64,000 nucleotides of DNA, taken from contig BSYQ01000010.1 of NCBI GenBank assembly GCA_030272585.1, forward strand, positions 620,001 to 684,000, given 5' to 3'. Source of the DNA: Bryopsis sp. KO-2023 (lineage: Eukaryota; Chlorophyta; Ulvophyceae; Bryopsidales; Bryopsidaceae). How positions within the stretch are numbered: the stretch's first letter is position 1; every line of letters begins with the position of its first letter. The notes beneath the pieces were generated by a model that worked only from the letters and a program-made list of their open reading frames with translations, had not been told where the DNA came from and did not search any database. The position numbers were made by a program, and so were the translations under genes. Of this stretch, positions 58,431 through 64,000 are shown one piece after another.

Positions 58431-59021
58431 GTTTAGAACCTCTCCTGCGCGACCTTGTCGCCAAAAGAAGCCCCCTGGACAGCCCCTTGAAGTCCTTTAA
58501 CCCTCCAACCCCATGGGTCCCATCAACCACGTGGAGGAACCTAGCAAGCTAGGCGGACACCCTGTCCAGTCACATCACCCATCAGGGGGATGTGACATCG
58601 ACCACCCACTACACCACGCCACCCACATGGCTAGTGGAGGCGGCACACTCAGGCAAGGAGGGCATAACAGTCCTCCCCCTCCGATGAGTCTCCACCTGGT
58701 GACTCATGCCTCTGGAGCATATGCTGCTATTGCAACATACCATGATAACCTGGAGCAGTTATCCTCGTGTGGTCAATAGAGCAGATGGGTTCACAAGATA
58801 CTCTGGTACCTTAGCTATCGGTTACCCCTTTAGCTATGCGGACCACCCACATCTCTCTACAATGGATAATCAGTTGACTATTGTCCCACTGATTCTACCA
58901 ACATCCAACACACCCATTCTTGGTGGCGAACCAAGACACCATATCAATTCCTCCCGAATTGATATCCATACTCTCACACCTGCACATCCGCTTATGCAGT
59001 AAGAAGATGCGATACCCAACA
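58430..59021 (-). repeat. 3' LTR of the minus-strand chromovirus
   Basis: On the minus strand it starts TGTTGGGT at 59021, directly after a purine tract, and ends near TCTAAACA at 58430, giving TGTT...AACA termini and about 592 bp. The left boundary could instead be near 58420 (another TGTT). It contains no gene and interrupts the RT of the older element. Confidence 0.65.
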
Positions 59022-59033
59022 CTTCTTCTTTTT
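59022..59033 (-). other. Polypurine tract of the chromovirus
   Basis: On the minus strand this reads GAAAAAGAAG immediately before the LTR TGTT, the expected plus-strand primer site of an LTR retrotransposon. Confidence 0.7.
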
Positions 59034-59241
59034 CAACTTCACCTTCCTGTTTCGGAAGCAAGTCGACTCCCATTATGCGAGAAACCCAAAGTCAAGGTAG
59101 CTAACCTTCAACTAAGGCAGGTTCATTAGTTGAAAGTATTCCTCCTCATACAAACAACTTGATTTTTCTGATCACGAACCCCTCTTCATATCTGTACTCC
59201 CCTTCTTGATCACGAAGAAAACATACTCAACCCTACACAAG

Positions 59242-62200
59242 TCACGAACGAAGTCGCCTACTCCGACGCACTTGTTTCAGGGGAACCAGCGTTGGTTTCT
59301 TATATTCCTCAATCATATCCCGAGCATTCTCCAGATTTGCTTCGGGCTCCCACGAGTTATTCTCATGCGAGTATCCCAACCACTTCACCAAGTATTGCGG
59401 GACTACTCGTCGACCAGTCTTTACCTTTCGGTAGTCGAGGAGTTTCTCAACCTCATACTCAAGCTCACCCTCAATCTCAACTGGAGGTGGCGGAGGTTGT
59501 GTCCTACCATGCTTCCAATACCTCTTCAGAAGTGAAGCATGAAAGACCGGGTGGATCGGAAGTGAACCAGGCTGTTCCAGCCGGAATGCAACCTGTTCGG
59601 CCATCGACCTTCGCTTTTGGACACCTTCCAAAACGCGGAAAGGACCCAACCATCGTGGCAACAACTTCCTCCTGCCGGGATGTTTCAGTTTAATATGTCT
59701 AGCATCCAGCAAGACCATATCTCCCACTTGAACATCTACCGGACGTCTGCGCGCATCAGCATAAGATTTCATCCTTTGCTGAGCCGCTTCCAAACACCGC
59801 TTTGCCTTAACAATCGCCTCGCGAATGTCCTCAGTCATCTTCTTCACCGCCGGTACCCCCACTTGGGTCTTACTCCGCCCACCTTGATCACCTGATCCTT
59901 TGGTAGGGAGTTGTACCGTCAACGGCGTCCACGGATCTCTACCGTAGTTCAAGAAGAACGGCGTCTCACCAGTGGCCATTGACTTGGAATTATTCAACGC
60001 AAATTCCACCACTGGAAGCAAATCACTCCAATCACTTTGGCGCGGTCCAACGAAATGTCTCAGGGTATCTTCGAGGACCCTATTCATCGCCTCGGTCTGA
60101 CCATCCGTCTGTGGATGGAAAGCCGTCGATAACGCCTGTGTGACTCCCAAGGTACGACATAGTTCTTTGAAGAACTTCGACGTCCACCTTGTATCCCTGT
60201 CACTGATGAGAGTCTTAGGAAGTCCGTGTGAACGGAAGACCTCACCAACAAACAGCCTCGCCGATTCAACCGCATCACAAGTCGTATGCGTAGCAACACA
60301 ACGAACCATCTTTGTGAGTCTGTCTACGAAGACAATGATGGCATCGAATCCACTCGAACCCGACTTAGGCAAATCAGTAATCAAATCCATGGATACTGAT
60401 TCCCATCTACCATCCGGTATACGTAAAGGTTGTAGAGGACCTGGCACCTTGCCGCGTCGGTGCTTATTCCTCTGACATGAATCACATCCTTTCACAAAGT
60501 TTGCGATATCACCCTCAACGCCAGGCCACCAAAAGTGTTTCAGAACTGCCCTTTGGGTCTTGCGGATCCCAAAGTGTCCGGCATACACACTTTCATGACT
60601 TCCAATCAGGATCTCTTGCCTTAAGCCATCCCAATCAGGTACCACTACACGTGCCCCATTCCAACACAAGCCTGAGTCATAGTGACAACCATGAGCGGCG
60701 ACCTCACTGGTTTCAAACCACTCATCTTGTGCCAACCCCTCAAGAATTCTATCACAAAGCACCGACGTACCGGTCCGGGGCGAGGACGGATCCCCTTTCC
60801 AAGTTGGTCGTTTCTGGCCACCTCCCAGCTCCGAGAGTATTCCGATCTGCTGAGAATACGACGGATATCGTGACAAGGGATCTGCCACGTTCGTCCGACC
60901 CGGCCTGTATTCCCACTCGAACCGAAACCCCTGAAGGACTTCGAGCCAACGTGCCGATCTCCGTGAAAGAGTTTCTTGGGAATGGAAATATGTATTAGGC
61001 TGATGATCACACACCACCTTAAACATACGCACATCCAAGTAGCAACGCCACAACTTCAGAGCGTGTACCACGGCGAACATTTCTTTGTCCCCGGTGCTCC
61101 AATTAAGTTGTGCTCCAGATAACTTCCGACTTTCGAAAGCTATTGGATGTCCCTCTTGCAACAAGATTGCCCCGATTGCATAATCCGAAGCATCAGCAAT
61201 CACTTCGAAATCCTTATCGAAGTTAGGCATTGCCAAACAAGGCGCATTCGTTAAGCTTTCCTCAACTCCTTGAAATGCTCTTTGACAATCCTCAGTCCAA
61301 CTCCACTCCTTGCCCTTCCTAAGCAAGTTAGTGAGTGGGGCAACAAGCTTGCTGTACCCTTGCACAAACCTTCGAAAGTAATTCGACAACCCAAGGAAAG
61401 AACGTAACTCATTTACATCCTTCGGGACAGGCCATTCGAATACCTTTGCAATCTTACGAGTATCCACCGTAATACCGTCTCGGTTTACCACAAAACCAAG
61501 ATAATGGAGCTCATTCTTGAAGAAATCACACTTAGACTTCTCAAGAAAGACCTTGTGCTCACGCAACCGTTCCAATACGGCTCGTAAATGTTGCACATGC
61601 TCCTCGGGGGTTTTGCTGAATACGAGTATATCATCCAAGTATATCAGGACCGACTTCCCGATCATACCGGTGAAAACCCGATTCATCCACGTCTGGAATA
61701 TCGCTGGTGCGTTGCACAAACCCATCGGCAACACCCGATATTCATACAGACCGAACGGGGTCTTAAAAGCAGTCTTCGGTTGGTCTGGTTCCTTCACCCG
61801 AAGTTGCCAGTACCCTGCTTTCAAATCCAAGGCCGAAAAGAACTTCGCACCTTGTAACTGATCAAGGAGATCATCTATCCTTGGTAGAGGATATTGATTC
61901 CTGATCGTCAACTTGTTTAAACCTCTGTAGTCAACGCACATGCGCCGGGAACCATCAGGTTTGGGCACAAACAAGATAGGTACTCCCCATGGACTACAGC
62001 TTGGTTTCACTAAACCCTTTTGCAGCATATCTGCGATCTGCTCCTCGATCTCTTTTCTTTCCTCTGGCGTATACCGAAACATAGGTCTATGAACCGGTTT
62101 CGCTCCAGGTATAAGATCAATCGATGCATCCTCTTCACGAGCGGGTGGACATTCAGCCAACTCATCCGCAAATCTGTCCTCATATTCATTCAACAAGTTT

Positions 62201-64000
62201 TCCAGCTCACTTGAATGAGACACAGATGGAAGGGATTCAGTTTCAGGTTCAGTTTCGGGTACCCCAGGTTCCTCCCCCTCAACAGGGTGCGAGACCTCCC
62301 GAACCAACACAAGGAAAGGCGAAAGCGAAGATTTCTTCAACCGCCTTTTCACTTGTGAGACACTCAACAAGGGATTGATCCGTGCATTCGACGGAGTAGG
62401 GGCACGTAACGCCAAATCAGGTCGTAACGTGAGTCGGTTTCCCCGTGTGGGTAGAACCGATGCACTGCCAACAGTGAAATCCATCAGGACTCGGTGATTG
62501 CGTAGCCACACATCCCCAAGGTACAAATCAAAATGCTTGGCAGTAATCACTTGACACTCGATTTTCATCCGCAAGCCTTGCATCCGCAAGTTAATCGAGG
62601 TGACCCCAACAACTTGTAAGGGACTACCATCAGCCATCTCAACTTGTTGACCTTCCGTACACCTGTAACTCAGCCCTATGCTTTCGCAGTAGTGCTTTGA
62701 GATATAGGCCAAACCAGCGGCGCCAGAGTCTAACAAGACTTGACCAGGAGAACCAGAAATTAACGCTTTAAAGGACATTGACATCTGATGATTATGATCC
62801 TCTTCCGATACCCCTCCAGGTATGGAAGCTACTGGTGGATCATAATAGATATCAACTGGCCAAAGCAAACCTGGTGCTTTTCCGCTGCCATGAGCAAACA
62901 GTTTTGCTCCTTTACGGTACTGTGCGATCAATCGCATTTTCCCGATTTCCTTGTTTTTCACCGCCATGTTGTGAGGAATCAACATGCAGCAACTGGTGGT
63001 AGAAGGTGATTCTTTCTTGCCATTCAAATAATGCTGCAAATACTCATGCACATTCTTTCGTCCAGGATCCATCCAAACATGATGTCCTGTTACTGACGAT
63101 GCAAGAAATTTTTCTCCCGTGCAAAACTCTTTACACAATGCAAACTTCACATCGTTTGTAGACGAGTCCAACGTAAACTCTCTACTTGCTTCTTGCAAAC
63201 GATGAAATTCCGCATCTAAGAGTCGCACTCCAGAGACGCAACCTTTCTCTGGCACCTTTTCCTTCTCACTCATTGGGTTCGAACTATGGACGCCCCCACC
63301 GGGATCGACGGCCATCTCGTCCTCCTCTTGAGTTTCACTCTCATTTCTATCAACAGACACAATCTGGTCAGGATTTGTCTTTGATGAAATGGTTTGTTCG
63401 GGTTCCAACATATCTGCATCCACTGGATCAGATTTTTCTGTGGCATGTTCCACAACTGTTGGAAAAACATTCTTCCCGAAACAAGCAAACACACCCTTGC
63501 TTACCGTTCCAGAATCACACACGTGACCCGGTTGGTATGGTGCACCGCACTTAAAACACAAACTGGCTGCTCTACGCCTTTCGAGTTCCTTGTGACTCAA
63601 GCCAAAAGAGCGTTTCTCACTTCCCCGACGCACCCGCGTTGGTTGAGAATCACCACCACGACCTGGTGTGAAAGCAGGAGTCGACCGAAACCTTTTCCGG
63701 TTATTCGACTTCCCTTTGCTTCTGTCGTCCGTGTCTTTGCGCTTTTTCCTTTTTGTGTCCTCCTCGTCACTCTTCTGTGACAACACCGGTGTTCGCTCAT
63801 CGTGCGAAACTCCTTTTGCCAACACATGAGATCGAAAATCCTCATACGAGGTCCATTCTTTCCCGGAACTATCTGTAGCAACCGCCTCCTTCAGCACACT
63901 GTGCAAGTTGCGGTGTAAGAACCAAATCTTGGTGATATCATCCACCTTGGTCTTACGCAGGGTAAAGTATGTGTCCATCTGACGAACATACTCTCCAGTG
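59242..64000 (-). CDS. Ty3/gypsy chromovirus gag-pol polyprotein (partial at right edge)
   Basis: One open frame, 1578 residues from the first in-window Met at 63978 and open beyond it to the window edge, so the N-terminal gag is missing. From the Met: gag C-terminus; zinc knuckle CFKCGAPYQPGHVC (about 138-151, the CX2C...HXC form common in plant elements); protease LLDSGAAG (about 413); reverse transcriptase with VDYRGLNKLT and YLDD (about 779); RNase H (IADASDYAIG, about 928); integrase HHCC zinc (about 1126-1166) and catalytic D (MDLITDL), D (SDRDT), E (QTEAMNR) at about 1195, 1258 and 1296; and a C-terminal chromodomain (YLVKWLGYSHENNSWEP, about 1530). Gag and pol are fused in one frame. 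No stop or frameshift is visible, so the copy could be young. The chromodomain probably targets integration to heterochromatin marks. Confidence 0.93.
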   Translation of the reverse strand, partial: TGEYVRQMDTYFTLRKTKVDDITKIWFLHRNLHSVLKEAVATDSSGKEWTSYEDFRSHVLAKGVSHDERTPVLSQKSDEEDTKRKKRKDTDDRSKGKSNNRKRFRSTPAFTPGRGGDSQPTRVRRGSEKRSFGLSHKELERRRAASLCFKCGAPYQPGHVCDSGTVSKGVFACFGKNVFPTVVEHATEKSDPVDADMLEPEQTISSKTNPDQIVSVDRNESETQEEDEMAVDPGGGVHSSNPMSEKEKVPEKGCVSGVRLLDAEFHRLQEASREFTLDSSTNDVKFALCKEFCTGEKFLASSVTGHHVWMDPGRKNVHEYLQHYLNGKKESPSTTSCCMLIPHNMAVKNKEIGKMRLIAQYRKGAKLFAHGSGKAPGLLWPVDIYYDPPVASIPGGVSEEDHNHQMSMSFKALISGSPGQVLLDSGAAGLAYISKHYCESIGLSYRCTEGQQVEMADGSPLQVVGVTSINLRMQGLRMKIECQVITAKHFDLYLGDVWLRNHRVLMDFTVGSASVLPTRGNRLTLRPDLALRAPTPSNARINPLLSVSQVKRRLKKSSLSPFLVLVREVSHPVEGEEPGVPETEPETESLPSVSHSSELENLLNEYEDRFADELAECPPAREEDASIDLIPGAKPVHRPMFRYTPEERKEIEEQIADMLQKGLVKPSCSPWGVPILFVPKPDGSRRMCVDYRGLNKLTIRNQYPLPRIDDLLDQLQGAKFFSALDLKAGYWQLRVKEPDQPKTAFKTPFGLYEYRVLPMGLCNAPAIFQTWMNRVFTGMIGKSVLIYLDDILVFSKTPEEHVQHLRAVLERLREHKVFLEKSKCDFFKNELHYLGFVVNRDGITVDTRKIAKVFEWPVPKDVNELRSFLGLSNYFRRFVQGYSKLVAPLTNLLRKGKEWSWTEDCQRAFQGVEESLTNAPCLAMPNFDKDFEVIADASDYAIGAILLQEGHPIAFESRKLSGAQLNWSTGDKEMFAVVHALKLWRCYLDVRMFKVVCDHQPNTYFHSQETLSRRSARWLEVLQGFRFEWEYRPGRTNVADPLSRYPSYSQQIGILSELGGGQKRPTWKGDPSSPRTGTSVLCDRILEGLAQDEWFETSEVAAHGCHYDSGLCWNGARVVVPDWDGLRQEILIGSHESVYAGHFGIRKTQRAVLKHFWWPGVEGDIANFVKGCDSCQRNKHRRGKVPGPLQPLRIPDGRWESVSMDLITDLPKSGSSGFDAIIVFVDRLTKMVRCVATHTTCDAVESARLFVGEVFRSHGLPKTLISDRDTRWTSKFFKELCRTLGVTQALSTAFHPQTDGQTEAMNRVLEDTLRHFVGPRQSDWSDLLPVVEFALNNSKSMATGETPFFLNYGRDPWTPLTVQLPTKGSGDQGGRSKTQVGVPAVKKMTEDIREAIVKAKRCLEAAQQRMKSYADARRRPVDVQVGDMVLLDARHIKLKHPGRRKLLPRWLGPFRVLEGVQKRRSMAEQVAFRLEQPGSLPIHPVFHASLLKRYWKHGRTQPPPPPVEIEGELEYEVEKLLDYRKVKTGRRVVPQYLVKWLGYSHENNSWEPEANLENARDMIEEYKKPTLVPLKQVRRSRRLRS

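Noticed and set aside
59292-59900. Plus-strand frames at the right end
   Set aside because: Antisense shadows of the chromovirus integrase and chromodomain.

Overview
This window is eukaryotic nuclear DNA: genes with GT-AG introns, long AT- and homopolymer-rich introns, and a dense transposon landscape. The gene content leans to the green lineage. One gene combines an F-box, a CW zinc finger, an SNF2 ATPase and a RING finger, an order known from land plants. Another joins a TPL-binding-like region, PHD fingers and a GNAT fold like plant IDM1-type proteins. The Ty3/gypsy chromovirus has a plant-style gag knuckle, and a telomere-like TTTAGGG tract is present. An intact piggyBac-type transposase argues against an ordinary land plant, so a streptophyte or other alga is my best guess. 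This is an inference, not a proven placement.

The left half (1-32.3 kb) is mostly host genes: a TauE/SafE-type transporter (163-1299, +); the 21-exon F-box/CW/SNF2/RING gene (2963-12714, +); a convergent PHD/acetyltransferase gene (13975-20282, -); a 7-exon receptor-like membrane protein with a periplasmic-binding-protein-like ectodomain, a Cys-rich stalk and about eight membrane segments (23209-29933, +); and a two-exon gene for a secreted protein with a 91-residue uninterrupted glycine tract (31472-32245, -). The first two multi-exon models and the receptor model close in frame over every junction (1177 and 1433 residues); the PHD gene has one unresolved junction.

The middle (32.7-49.2 kb) alternates transposons and genes. 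A 4-kb element with 400-600 bp inverted arms carries the intact piggyBac-like transposase and a captured telomere-repeat/minisatellite block. It is followed by a weak hypothetical gene, a DCAF11/LEC14B WD40 gene (39379-42002, +), a 2.7-kb non-autonomous CACTA element with a 3-bp target duplication, a protein methyltransferase gene (45818-46540, -), and CWC27, a spliceosomal cyclophilin (47000-49198, +), divergent from the methyltransferase across a 459-bp promoter interval.

The right end (49.2-64 kb) is a nest of mobile elements: a 103-bp triple tandem repeat, a foldback structure packed with short-motif arrays, a decayed Ty3/gypsy element, a 1054-bp hAT-type element with perfect 8-bp target duplications inside that element's leader, and a chromovirus on the minus strand whose LTR cuts the older element's reverse transcriptase. 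The chromovirus runs off the right edge. Several elements (CACTA, hAT, foldback) each carry their own amplified palindromic or subterminal motif, which is the most distinctive property of the region.
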